A stretch of 64,000 nucleotides of DNA from assembly GCA_019456145.1 (NCBI GenBank), contig VRUL01000002.1:62001-126000 (forward strand). The letters are read 5' to 3'. The position numbers were made by a program, and so were the translations under genes. This DNA is from Planctomycetota bacterium. GTDB lineage: Bacteria > Planctomycetota > Phycisphaerae > Sedimentisphaerales > Anaerobacaceae. Every line of letters starts with the position of its first letter. Position 1 is the stretch's first letter. Shown here in pieces: positions 45,062 through 53,919 of the stretch. The notes beneath the pieces are model-generated. The model searched no databases. It was not told where the DNA came from and saw only the letters and a program-made list of their open reading frames with translations.

Positions 45062-46025
45062 CCGGCCTATCAAAAAGCTTTTCTGTCTTCCACAGCCTAT
45101 AATCCGTAATAATCTGTGCAACTTGTGCCTGTCTGTTTTATGGGGGGTATCTGCGGTTAAAAAAGTTCATTTTGGGCAGATATTTTTCTTTACTTCTGTT
45201 TGGTATTCTGTTAAAATAGCTGTATGTTTGCCAGCAGGAAAACGTAAACCGCCAGCAGGTGCCAGATATAGCGGAGAACCGCATGAGTCGTCCCGTACCA
45301 TTTAGGCGTGAGCCTAAGCTCAATTGGTGTGGGGCACGCCAAAAATAATCGTTAGTGAATACTCAATAATCAATAGAAAATCGTCAATAATCAATCAAAA
45401 AGGTGTATTAATGGTTATAAATCTCTTATTTAGCCGGCTTTTGAAAAAGGCCATTTTGATGGCCTTATGGACGAAGGCAAGTCTCTGCATCAAAAGCTCG
45501 CTTTTAGAGCAGAGTTTGCCGAAAACACCAAGCCGGCCAAAAACCTCTATGACCTCTGTTAATCCTGTTATCCTGTCTAATTTTTCTTTGTTTCTTTGTG
45601 CTTTTTGTGCATTTTTGTGGCTAAAAAATCCGCGAAATCTGCGCAATCTGCGTCTAAAATATTCGTGTCAATATTCTTTGTGCCTTCGGGGCATCTTTAC
45701 AACTGTAGAGAGATCTTTACAAATCAGCCCCTTTTTTATGCAAAACGAACCCAATTTCCGAAAAAGTCAAATGAACATAACCAAAGTATTAACAAGGGAT
45801 TATAAGAATAAATGCGATTGGACACTTGGTGAAAACGAACCCAAAACGAACCCAAAACGAACCCAAACAAACCCAATTTCGGAGGCTAAAAAATGCTGCT
45901 GCGTTTGACAATTAACGCCCGGCGTAACTCTCTCGGTTCCTACCCCGGCCAAATAGAACACGACTTCTCCGGCCTTCGTATTCATGGTCAAGGACTAAAA
46001 GTGCCGAATTATTGATAAAATAGAA
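45062..46025. other. Repeat-rich intergenic region
   Basis: About 960 bases. It contains a hairpin TTAGGC-GTGA-GCCTAA (about 45302-45317) and the tandem repeats at 45740-45890. A 194-codon frame here is low-complexity, with no promoter or ribosome-binding site, and I do not accept it as a gene. Confidence 0.45.
45740..45890. repeat. AAAACGAACCC tandem repeats
   Basis: The 11-base unit AAAACGAACCC occurs three to four times in a row at about 45834-45876, then AATTTC. The same phrase AAAACGAACCCAATTTC stands alone at about 45741-45757. I recall similar text in intergenic regions of related planctomycetes; that is from memory and unchecked. Confidence 0.5.
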
Positions 46026-47183
46026 ATGAATAACAGAAAAAACACAACTTTGATACTCTTCACGGCGTTATTGGTCTTTTTGTGCGTCTTGACCCCGGCA
46101 GGTAACCTTCATGCCTCTCGCGGAGACAATGATGAAAAGTCTCGTGAGAAACCTTTGGCCGGCTTCAAAACAAACACCGAAAAGCGAACCATAGAGCTCA
46201 ACGAGCTGATCTCGGGAGGCCCCGGCAAGGATGGGATACCTGCGATTAATAAACCCAAATTTGTCAAGCCCGGCAAGGCGGTAAAATGGCTCAAGCCCGT
46301 TGAACCGGTTATTTCATTGGTTGTCAATGGCAGGGCAAAGGCATATCCACTTCAGATTCTGATGTGGCATGAGATAGTTAACGACCGGATTGACGGCGTT
46401 CCCGTCACAGTAAGTTTCTGCCCATTGTGTTACAGTGCCAACGTTTTCGACCGAAGAGTAAAGGAAAAAGAATATACTTTTGGTGTCTCCGGAATGCTCA
46501 GGTATTCGGATATGGTGATGTATGACCGTCAAACCGAAAGTCTCTGGCAGCAGTTTACCGGCCAGGCAATAGTAGGCGACATGGTCGGCACAAGCCTCAA
46601 ACGCATACCCGCTCAAATAATCTCATTCGAACAGTTCAAAAACATACACAAAACCGGACTTGTATTGTCGCGCGATACCGGCTTCCGCCGAAACTATGGT
46701 CGAAATCCTTATGTGGGCTATGACGATATTGAAAACAAGCCTTATTTGTACCGCGGCAAGGAGGATCCCAGGCTAAAACCTATGGAGAAGTTAATTACGG
46801 TAAATATAAACAACATCTCCAAAGCTTACCCATACTCTATCACAAGGAAAAAACATGTTATTAACGATGAAGTAGGTGGCCAAAAAATAGTAATCTTCCA
46901 TGACCGTGGTGCCGCGTCGGCTTTAGACAAGGCCGAAATAGCTCTATCGCGAGAGGATGGATCAACAGGAGTGTTTCGCCGGGAACTCACCGGCCAAGTG
47001 CTCACTTTTTCCCGGAATGACGAAAAGTTTGTGGATGACCAGACTTCGAGCATTTGGGATATCACGGGCCAGGCAATAAAAGGCAAACTTAAAGGAAAGA
47101 AACTGTCCCCAGTCGTTCATGGGGACTACTTCGCATTTGCATGGCTTGTTTTTAAGCCCCAGACAAAAATCTACACCGAGTAA
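46026..47183 (+). CDS. Secreted DUF3179-family protein
   Basis: 385 residues. The signal peptide (TLILFTALLVFLCVLTPAG) is followed by the DUF3179 domain: GGPGKDGIPAINKPKF, VVNGRAKAYPLQILMWHEIV, NDRIDGVPVTVSFCPLCYSA and the later QFTGQAIVGDMVGTSL. The Cys pair in FCPLCYS is the conserved family site and may bind a metal or form a disulfide. Length is normal and no partner gene is nearby. The family has no proven activity. Confidence 0.85.
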   Translation: MNNRKNTTLILFTALLVFLCVLTPAGNLHASRGDNDEKSREKPLAGFKTNTEKRTIELNELISGGPGKDGIPAINKPKFVKPGKAVKWLKPVEPVISLVVNGRAKAYPLQILMWHEIVNDRIDGVPVTVSFCPLCYSANVFDRRVKEKEYTFGVSGMLRYSDMVMYDRQTESLWQQFTGQAIVGDMVGTSLKRIPAQIISFEQFKNIHKTGLVLSRDTGFRRNYGRNPYVGYDDIENKPYLYRGKEDPRLKPMEKLITVNINNISKAYPYSITRKKHVINDEVGGQKIVIFHDRGAASALDKAEIALSREDGSTGVFRRELTGQVLTFSRNDEKFVDDQTSSIWDITGQAIKGKLKGKKLSPVVHGDYFAFAWLVFKPQTKIYTE

Positions 47184-47256
47184 TATAAAGCTTGGTTAAT
47201 AAAAAAAAGATAAAGCTTGGTTGAAAAAAATAGTTCTTCCCAATATTTATTCTTAT

Positions 47257-47292
47257 AAGGTTTCCGGAAACCTTAAATTGTTTTGTTTTATA
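47257..47292 (+). terminator. Terminator after the DUF3179 gene
   Basis: A perfect palindrome, AAGGTTTCCGGAAACCTT (47257-47274), is followed by a T-rich stretch. Just before it, ataaagcttggtt stands twice. Confidence 0.5.
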
Positions 47293-47364
47293 AACACAAT
47301 TTTCAACTCAGTTTTAGGTTTTCACTGCCGCCAATATCATGTAAAGTATGGCCAATAAAGATTC

Positions 47365-47449
47365 GGAGCAGTGGCAGAGTGGTTGATCGCGACGGTCTTG
47401 AAAACCGTTGTACCGAAAGGTACCGGGGGTTCGAATCCCTCCTGCTCCG
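47365..47449 (+). tRNA. tRNA-Ser (UGA)
   Basis: 85 nt. Acceptor GGAGCAG (47365-47371) pairs with CTGCTCC (47442-47448). The anticodon stem is ACGGT/ACCGT with loop CTTGAAA (anticodon TGA, 47399-47401). A long variable arm (TACCGAAAGGTA) is typical of serine tRNAs, and the T-arm is GGGTTCGAATCCC. CCA is not encoded. Its 3' end is copied 220 bases downstream. Confidence 0.95.
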
Positions 47450-47513
47450 TTTACTGTGCTTGTCTAAATAGTGGCTGCCGGCTGATAGATTAGTTATCCA
47501 TCGATTCGATACC

Positions 47514-47673
47514 GGGATTCGAACCCGAGGGAGTCTGGGGGAGGAACTCCTCCAGGTTGTCGGGGTGACAGGAGCGAGCATGCGAGCGACGCCAGAGGGG
47601 CTCCAGCCCCTATGGAAATTTGCGCAGCAAATTTGGGTTCTAAGGCGAAGCCTGGAATCCCTCCTGCTCCGTT
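47514..47673. repeat. tRNA-Ser 3'-end scar with nested hairpins (att-like)
   Basis: GAATCCCTCCTGCTCCGTT (47655-47673) repeats the tRNA-Ser 3' end (47433-47451). The T-arm's first half GGGTTC stands at 47635-47640; between the two halves lies a 14-base insert holding AGGC-GAA-GCCT (47643-47653). Two more perfect hairpins precede it: AGGGGCT/AGCCCCT (47596-47611) and AAATTTGC/GCAAATTT (47616-47634). At 47514-47526 the same T-arm is present inverted. This is either a remnant of an integration site or a tRNA-derived repeat. No integrase is nearby. Confidence 0.6.
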
Positions 47674-47757
47674 CAGCGACTAAGGATGGCAGCAACTCCA
47701 CTATATTTCATTCAAATGCGATTTAGATTGCTTTGATAAATATTGATGCTTCAGACC

Positions 47758-49344
47758 CTACTGAGTCTTGATATCTTTTGGAAGCACTTTGAGTATCTCA
47801 TCTAAATACTCCCCTGCGGCAGTTTTCCGGGCAAAACGCTCAAAGGATTTCAGCATTTTCCGCGCCTCCTGCACCGAAGAAGCTACGTTGGGCCCTTTTC
47901 CTCCAACGGTTACATAAATCGGACTTGTATGAGCAAATCTTAGACGGCAAGGCTTTTCGGGAAGTGAGCCGCCCCTGCTGTAGAGGCTAAGTTGCTCATC
48001 CGAAAGAAATTTATCTTCTTCTATGCATCGGGCCCCAATCCAGGCACCTTCTTTGATGGGCAAAGATAAACTCAGTTTGCCTTCGTATTGTTTCGGGCCG
48101 ATCTTTGCCTTACCTACGACTCTTCCATTTGCTACCAGTTCCAAAGAACGCAAAGGCTGCTCCGAAAGTGCTTTTACTTGAAACGATACTGTGCCGCCTT
48201 TGGACGGCAGATTAATCGTATCTCCCGGGCGTTGATTTTCCTCCGTGCGCAGGAAGATCATCGGACCGTTGGTGACAAAATTCCGACCTTTACGCCATGC
48301 TTCGAGAAATTCAGGCAAGGTCGGATTTGACCCGGCACGAACATAGGCCCGGTTATATCCCACCGGAGTCGTCTTGGCCCCGGTCGCCGATCCCGCCCCG
48401 GCAGCTAAACGAAGGCCGCAGTTCAGCAGACGATAGTAGGTTTCGAAATTCATCTTTATCATCCCTTCCGGCGTATTGGGATAATCCGGGAATCCGTCAA
48501 CGTTAAGAAGATTCGAATAGCGATTGCGCGGTTGATATTTATGGCGGTGAAAATTATTGTTACAAACATTAACAACGTCCACATACCCAAGCAAGGCGTC
48601 TATCAGCACTTCGCGGGACCATCCAGCCTGATAGCAGATCAAACCGTTTTGTTCACGAGCGCTCTTCACAAATGGCAAATTCGCTCTTCGGCCATCAGAT
48701 GGAATACTGACCGGTTTGGGTAAACCAATCAGATATACTGCCCCCCAACTATGTTCGACCTCGGCATCGTACACCGAGGAAGGAATCGTCTCATCGACAT
48801 ATTGCAGGTCTCGCACCCAGCCTCGCTTGCCGGGAACGTCAAATTTCGGGCCGTTCCACCAGGACAATGACGTCCCGAAATCCAAATCTTCAGCCGCAAG
48901 CATCGCAGATAGTTTGTCAATGGGTACATGGAGATGATTCTCCCCGCTTACATAACCATGCTCCCGCATATTGATCCACCGCTCAAGCTTTACTTTATGA
49001 CCGAGCGTCTGCCCCGCTTGAATTTTTATCGTCTGAATAACCGGCCGATATTCCGCCCCTCGTTCGACTCGGATCGATACCGCCCCGGCTGGAACTCTCA
49101 TCTGCCTCTCGCCCGAACACACGAACCATCGATCTTTCGCAATAGGTACGACCACTGAACCAACTGGAATATGGTCTTTGTCGAAGCGGTCGCGAATCCG
49201 GACACGAGCCGGGACTTGAATACCGGTACTTTTATCAACTATCGAAAGTTTTAAAATCCCGGTCTCTACGTCAACCGCATTTGAATGTGTCGAAAAACAC
49301 AAAGTCAAAACTAATACCCACATAAACTGTTTAATGTAAGCCAT
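47758..49344 (-). CDS. Secreted CehA/McbA-like metallohydrolase
   Basis: 528 residues from the ATG at 49344 (GGAGA upstream; a TTG 12 bases earlier is possible). The signal peptide (FMWVLVLTLCFSTHSNA) is followed by a carboxypeptidase-regulatory-like beta domain and a PHP-type domain (about 140-400). GENHLHVP carries the first histidines of the metal site, with VEHSWGAVYL and the DVVNVCNNNFHRHKYQPRN stretch later; typical PHP motifs are partly altered. Such secreted proteins occur near polysaccharide genes in planctomycetes. Substrate unknown. Confidence 0.75.
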   Translation of the reverse strand: MAYIKQFMWVLVLTLCFSTHSNAVDVETGILKLSIVDKSTGIQVPARVRIRDRFDKDHIPVGSVVVPIAKDRWFVCSGERQMRVPAGAVSIRVERGAEYRPVIQTIKIQAGQTLGHKVKLERWINMREHGYVSGENHLHVPIDKLSAMLAAEDLDFGTSLSWWNGPKFDVPGKRGWVRDLQYVDETIPSSVYDAEVEHSWGAVYLIGLPKPVSIPSDGRRANLPFVKSAREQNGLICYQAGWSREVLIDALLGYVDVVNVCNNNFHRHKYQPRNRYSNLLNVDGFPDYPNTPEGMIKMNFETYYRLLNCGLRLAAGAGSATGAKTTPVGYNRAYVRAGSNPTLPEFLEAWRKGRNFVTNGPMIFLRTEENQRPGDTINLPSKGGTVSFQVKALSEQPLRSLELVANGRVVGKAKIGPKQYEGKLSLSLPIKEGAWIGARCIEEDKFLSDEQLSLYSRGGSLPEKPCRLRFAHTSPIYVTVGGKGPNVASSVQEARKMLKSFERFARKTAAGEYLDEILKVLPKDIKTQ

Positions 49345-49416
49345 AATTCTCTCCAATTAAAGCCTCTACAAACAGGCAATAGGTCCCGGCTCCGTCCTCC
49401 ATTTTCGACTGCTTAT

Positions 49417-49673
49417 CGAGTGCTGCCAAAATATTCATACGGGCTGCTCAAGGTATACTATCATAAAAACAATTCTTGAAATATCAAGCCCTTACGGTAG
49501 TATATGTGTAATGGAATGCGAAATTACTTTCTGGCTGTTGTGTTGTTGTTCATGAGCGTGTCGGATTTTGTGTATTGACAATCGCGGGACGAAACCTTAG
49601 AATATTTGTTGAACGGTAAGCACAGCATCAACTACCTGGAACCGGGCTTTAGGAGCACTCTATGGCAATATGG
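49417..49673 (+). repeat. Duplicated promoter region, copy 1
   Basis: About 255 bases nearly identical to 51021-51349, including promoter, AGGAG and the start ATGGCAATA. Here the copied reading frame stops after 12 codons (49662-49700). Copy 2 has an extra segment of about 70 bases, flanked by AATGCGAA. Confidence 0.7.
49575..49603 (+). promoter_or_regulatory. Promoter, copy 1 (likely for the TolB-like gene)
   Basis: TTGACA (49575-49580), 17-base spacer, TAGAAT (49598-49603), about 210 bases above the TolB-like gene. Confidence 0.65.
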
Positions 49674-49811
49674 CGGATTGTCAAACGTGTGGTGACTTAA
49701 AGTGTCTAATGAAAATTCCTGCGACGTTAGCAGCATTTCAAAACTGCATAAAAATAGAATATTTAAAATGTTTCTAAAGATGTATAGATATCCAGGAGGT
49801 AGTATAGAAAA

Positions 49812-50900
49812 ATGAGAAATTATCGTAATATTCACTACTTGATTTTCATCATCTTGCTTTTAGTTTTTCTCAATGGATGCTCTGAGAAAGATGATATCTA
49901 TTTGCATAGTGCTGAGGTCTCTCCGAAGGCTGATAAAATTGCAGTTTCATATGTAAAGAGTGGCAAATCAGGTATTTTTATCTTAGATCTACAAAGTAAA
50001 AAGCGAACAAATCTCCTTGAAATAGAGAATAAGTATGCTCCCTCCTCCCTATCGTGGTCTCCAGATCAAACAAAAATCTGTTATATGAGAGTGCTTTTAG
50101 TATCCGATGGAGCAACTGAAGAATTGGGACTGTTTCTAATCTGCGTTCTTTCTTTAAAGGATAACAGAGAATCAATCTTGACTTACGAGGGAATAAACTA
50201 CGCACCAAAGTGGTCACCTGCAGGAGGATTTATTGCCTTTGCTTCAAGAAGAGAAAATATGACATGGCTGTCCAAACAAGACTTTTGGCATGAAAATCTG
50301 TGGGTTGTTAATGATAAGACTTTTCGTCCCTTTAAGCCACTTACTAAGGAAAGTAACCTTCAGAATTTTTTTGCTTGGTGTTGGTCAGATGATGGCAGAA
50401 ATATATTTTATTGTCGTAGAACTGAAAAATCTGGCAATGGCAAATTGTGTATCATTAATCCTATAACACTGGAAGAAAAGGTACTCTCATCGGGACGCTG
50501 GATAAATATGGGTTCATGTTGGTCGCCTGATGGGACGAGAATCTTCTTTTCTGATCGTAATAGTCCAATAAATGCATATATTTTATTTCTTGACAGTGAT
50601 GTCATAAGGCCAATCTTTGAAATTGGAAGTGATAATTACATTGCTCAGCCAAAATGGTCTCCAGATGGAAGAAAGATAGCATTTTACAAATTAGATGAAA
50701 ATAAGAGATGGGATATTTGGAGCGTAGATAGTGATGGGAACAATCCAGGTAAGATCATAAACCTGTCCATTCCAGCGAAGAAAGGACGTAAATTAATCTT
50801 GGGTTGGCTTACAAATAATGAATTAATCTTTAATCGAGATAAAAAAGCTCTCTATTCACACAATATATCTACGGGGCTGGAAAGACAAATCTATCCTTGA
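49812..50900 (+). CDS. TolB-like beta-propeller lipoprotein
   Basis: 362 residues. The lipoprotein signal ends LVFLNGC (about residue 23). The body is a WD40-like/PD40 propeller with repeats such as LSWSPDQTKICYM, PKWSPAGGFIAFASRRE, SCWSPDGTRIFFSDR and PKWSPDGRKIAFYKLD. It is a periplasmic, probably outer-membrane or inner-membrane-anchored binding protein. AGGAGG stands about 12 bases before the ATG. It lies between the two copies of a duplicated promoter region and may use copy 1. More AT-rich than its neighbours, which suggests later insertion. Confidence 0.8.
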   Translation: MRNYRNIHYLIFIILLLVFLNGCSEKDDIYLHSAEVSPKADKIAVSYVKSGKSGIFILDLQSKKRTNLLEIENKYAPSSLSWSPDQTKICYMRVLLVSDGATEELGLFLICVLSLKDNRESILTYEGINYAPKWSPAGGFIAFASRRENMTWLSKQDFWHENLWVVNDKTFRPFKPLTKESNLQNFFAWCWSDDGRNIFYCRRTEKSGNGKLCIINPITLEEKVLSSGRWINMGSCWSPDGTRIFFSDRNSPINAYILFLDSDVIRPIFEIGSDNYIAQPKWSPDGRKIAFYKLDENKRWDIWSVDSDGNNPGKIINLSIPAKKGRKLILGWLTNNELIFNRDKKALYSHNISTGLERQIYP

Positions 50901-51020
50901 GTTGTATGTTTAGTATGTTTAGACAAAGAAATAATAAAATCTGGTATGTGATATGGTTTGTTATTGGAATATGCGTGGATGATGCGGTTTTCATGGCAGA
51001 GGCAATGTCGGAAAAATAAG

Positions 51021-51349
51021 CGAGTGCTGTAATAATATTCATACAGGCCGCTCAAGGTACACTATCATAAAGACAATTCTCGAAATATCAAGCCCTTATG
51101 ATAGTATGTGTGTAATGGAATGCGAAGTGACTGAGAGTCGGAGAATATACATTTCAGAAACCAACAGAAGCGAAAAAACCAGATAAATGCAATGCGAAAT
51201 CGCTTTCTGGCTGTTGTGTTGTTGTTCTTGAGCGTGTCGGATTTTGTGTATTGACAATCGCCGGACGAAACCTTAATATATCTATTTAATAGTAAGCACA
51301 GCATCGACTACCTGGAACCGGGCTTTAGGAGCACTCTATGGCAATAGGA
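51021..51349 (+). repeat. Duplicated promoter region, copy 2
   Basis: Matches 49417-49673 and runs into the first codons of the HzsA-like gene. It contains an additional segment of about 70 bases between two AATGCGAA copies (about 51120-51200). Confidence 0.7.
51251..51279 (+). promoter_or_regulatory. Promoter, copy 2 (HzsA-like gene)
   Basis: TTGACA (51251-51256), 17-base spacer, TAATAT (51274-51279), about 60 bases above the ATG. Confidence 0.7.
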
Positions 51350-53857
51350 CGGAACCACAAACAGTTTTATCACAGTCAGCGGTGGGCAGTACTAATTTTA
51401 CTGTGTATGTGTCACTGCGCTGCTTCTGTCCACGGTGCGCCCCCGGAAACGTCTTCGGCAGACCAGGAGCCCTTTCGAAGCGAGAAGGGCCTGGGACGTC
51501 TGACCCAGCTCGGGGTTGAGCAGGTAGTATTCGCAACAAGACTCAAATACGATGATCCGCACTGGTATGCAAACATTGGATACTTCTGCGACGATGAGAA
51601 TCACAAGGCTTATGCCGGCAACGGCAAGCCCGATGAGAGCAAGCTGTATGTATTGGATACCGCGACGGGCGGGATTAGAGTTCTACTCGACGGCAAAGGC
51701 GGCGGCATTCGAGACCCGCATGTTCATTACGATGGCAGGACCATTCTATTCTCATACCGCCGGGCGCAAACTGACTGCTACAATTTGTACGAAATACAAT
51801 CCGATGGGACAGGACTGCGGCAGGTGACAGACGGGCAGTACGATGATTTTGAGGCGGTGTATCTTCCGACCGATGACATCGTCTTTGTCTCGACTCGGAC
51901 CAAACGCTGGGTAGGCTGCTGGAAGACACAGGTCGGCAACCTGTTTCGCTGCGACAGGCAAGGCAGGAACATATATCCGCTCTCGTTCAATCCCGAGCAC
52001 GATAACACCCCCGCGATGCTGCCGGATGGACGGATACTCTATACACGCTGGGAATATGTAGACCGCTCCCAGGTCGGATACCATCAGCTTTGGGCGATGA
52101 ATCCCGATGGCACAAACGTGGTGGCCTATTATGGCAACCAGAAGCACTATCCGCTTTACATCGATGCCAAAGCGATTCCCGGCAGCGACGATATACTTGT
52201 GATCGATTCACCCGGGCACGGCCGGGCGGACCATCGCGGACACGTTTCTGTGATAACTCCCAGGTACGGTCCGGATGACAACCGAGGCTATCACCGCATT
52301 TACGGCAAAGCCGCATATAACGACCCGTACCCAATCGACAGCAAACATTTCTTGGCGGCCTCTTATAAACAGTTAATTTTCGGCACCCGCGGCGGTGAGC
52401 GTGTTCCTGTCCTGACATACAGTGGCCGGGCAAACATCCATGAGCCCGTGCCCGTTGTAGAGCATCCTCGGGAGAAGATTTTCGCCGATCGGACGAATCC
52501 GAACCAGGCAACCGGACGGATGATCCTGGCCGACGTGTACAGCGGCCGGAATATGGAAGGCGTCCAGCCGGGGCAGATCAAGAAACTCCTCGTATTGGAG
52601 GCCCTGCCAAAACCGGTGAACTTCAGCGGTGGGATGGATCTGACAAGCTGGCTCGGTACGTTCATGTTGGAGCGTGTCCTGGGCACAGTGCCTGTGGAAG
52701 AGGACGGTTCAGCCTATTTTGAGGTCCCTGCCGGTCGGACCGTTTTGTTCGTCGCCCTGGACGGCAACGATTTGTCTGTCAAACGCATGCAGAGCTTCAC
52801 GAACGTCCAGCCGGGCGAGGTTCTTAGCTGCGTCGGGTGCCACGAACATCGGGCCCTTACGCCCGCCTCAATTAGAGGAAACCGCCTTATGGCCGTAAGG
52901 CGTCCTCCCAGCAGGATCAAGCCTTTCGAAGGGCTGCCGGACGTGCTGGATTTCCGCCGCCATATTCAGCCTATACTCAACGAGCATTGTGTCAAATGTC
53001 ACAACTACAAGCAGCGCGAAAAACGCGTGGTTCTTACCGAGGATTTGGGAATCACGTGGTCCCTCAGCTACTATATGCTTCTTGCCAGGGGGCAAGTGGC
53101 GGACGGTCGAAATGGTTACGGCAACCAGAAGCCGCGTACCATCGGCTCCTCAGTAAGCAAACTCATGCAAAAGATTGACGGGTCCCATAACGATGTTACC
53201 GTAACACCTCAACAATGGCGAACCATCTGGATGTGGCTCGAAAGCGGCGCGCCGTATGCCGGAACGTATGCGGCTCTGCGCAACGGCGCCGAGCAGGGCA
53301 GACAAGGCCGGGCCCTGGGGGCTTTCCATTCGCCGGTTTTGAACATTACGTGCCGGAAGTGTCACGGCCCTGGGAAGAAGGCCACCGCGATACCCTATGG
53401 CTTGTCGAAAGAGGAGCGGGCCAAATACCAGAGGCAGCGGAAACTGGCTCCGCACGAGCGCATTGTGCGCGATGAGGATTCTCGCTTCTCCGCGCATGTT
53501 TTGCTCAACGTCTCGCGCCCGGATTATTCGCCCATGCTGCTCGGTCCCCTTCCAAAATCGGCAGGCGGCTGGGGAACTTGTGAGCATCAGTTCAGCGGTA
53601 AGGACGATCCGGAGTATAAGGCCCTGCTTGCAGCGATACAGAACGGTAAGAAGCAGATGGACCAGGTACCCAGATTCGGAACCACGGAGTTTAAGCCAAA
53701 CAGACAGTACGTTCGTGAGATGAAGCGATTCGGTGTTTTAAAGCCGGAGTTCAACCTGGAGACAGAGCCCATTGATATCTTTGAAACGGACCAGCGGTAC
53801 TGGAAGCTTTTCTGGTACCAGCCCGGGAACCAGAACAAATGGGCCTTTCTCGAGTGA
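51338..53857 (+). CDS. Exported triheme protein related to hydrazine synthase alpha
   Basis: 839 residues. AGGAG six bases before the ATG; a signal peptide (RWAVLILLCMCHCAASVHG) follows. The first 400 residues form a PD40-like propeller (DPHVHYDGRTILFSYRRAQ, EIQSDGTGLRQVTDGQYDDF, NTPAMLPDGRILYTRWEYVD). The HZS-alpha-like middle domain carries CVGCH (498-502), then CVKCH (551-555) and CRKCH (672-676). This architecture is common in planctomycetes outside anammox bacteria, where hydrazine is not made. Heme-based redox work in the periplasm is likely; the reaction is unknown. Confidence 0.8.
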   Translation: MAIGRNHKQFYHSQRWAVLILLCMCHCAASVHGAPPETSSADQEPFRSEKGLGRLTQLGVEQVVFATRLKYDDPHWYANIGYFCDDENHKAYAGNGKPDESKLYVLDTATGGIRVLLDGKGGGIRDPHVHYDGRTILFSYRRAQTDCYNLYEIQSDGTGLRQVTDGQYDDFEAVYLPTDDIVFVSTRTKRWVGCWKTQVGNLFRCDRQGRNIYPLSFNPEHDNTPAMLPDGRILYTRWEYVDRSQVGYHQLWAMNPDGTNVVAYYGNQKHYPLYIDAKAIPGSDDILVIDSPGHGRADHRGHVSVITPRYGPDDNRGYHRIYGKAAYNDPYPIDSKHFLAASYKQLIFGTRGGERVPVLTYSGRANIHEPVPVVEHPREKIFADRTNPNQATGRMILADVYSGRNMEGVQPGQIKKLLVLEALPKPVNFSGGMDLTSWLGTFMLERVLGTVPVEEDGSAYFEVPAGRTVLFVALDGNDLSVKRMQSFTNVQPGEVLSCVGCHEHRALTPASIRGNRLMAVRRPPSRIKPFEGLPDVLDFRRHIQPILNEHCVKCHNYKQREKRVVLTEDLGITWSLSYYMLLARGQVADGRNGYGNQKPRTIGSSVSKLMQKIDGSHNDVTVTPQQWRTIWMWLESGAPYAGTYAALRNGAEQGRQGRALGAFHSPVLNITCRKCHGPGKKATAIPYGLSKEERAKYQRQRKLAPHERIVRDEDSRFSAHVLLNVSRPDYSPMLLGPLPKSAGGWGTCEHQFSGKDDPEYKALLAAIQNGKKQMDQVPRFGTTEFKPNRQYVREMKRFGVLKPEFNLETEPIDIFETDQRYWKLFWYQPGNQNKWAFLE

Positions 53858-53919
53858 ACTCTTTGCTTCAAAACAGCTAAGCCCTGATTAGCCTTGCCGG
53901 TGGTTATCTAAGGGAGAAA

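Noticed and set aside
45324-45908. A 194-codon open frame
   Set aside because: Low-complexity translation over dispersed-repeat DNA, no ribosome-binding site and no domain; it overlaps the AAAACGAACCC repeats.
47303-47701. Open frame across the tRNA-Ser gene, minus strand
   Set aside because: It is the antisense translation of a tRNA and its scar, a familiar false ORF type.
51338-53857. Assigning true hydrazine synthase function
   Set aside because: Other subunits and anammox genes are absent, and relatives occur in many planctomycetes that do not make hydrazine.
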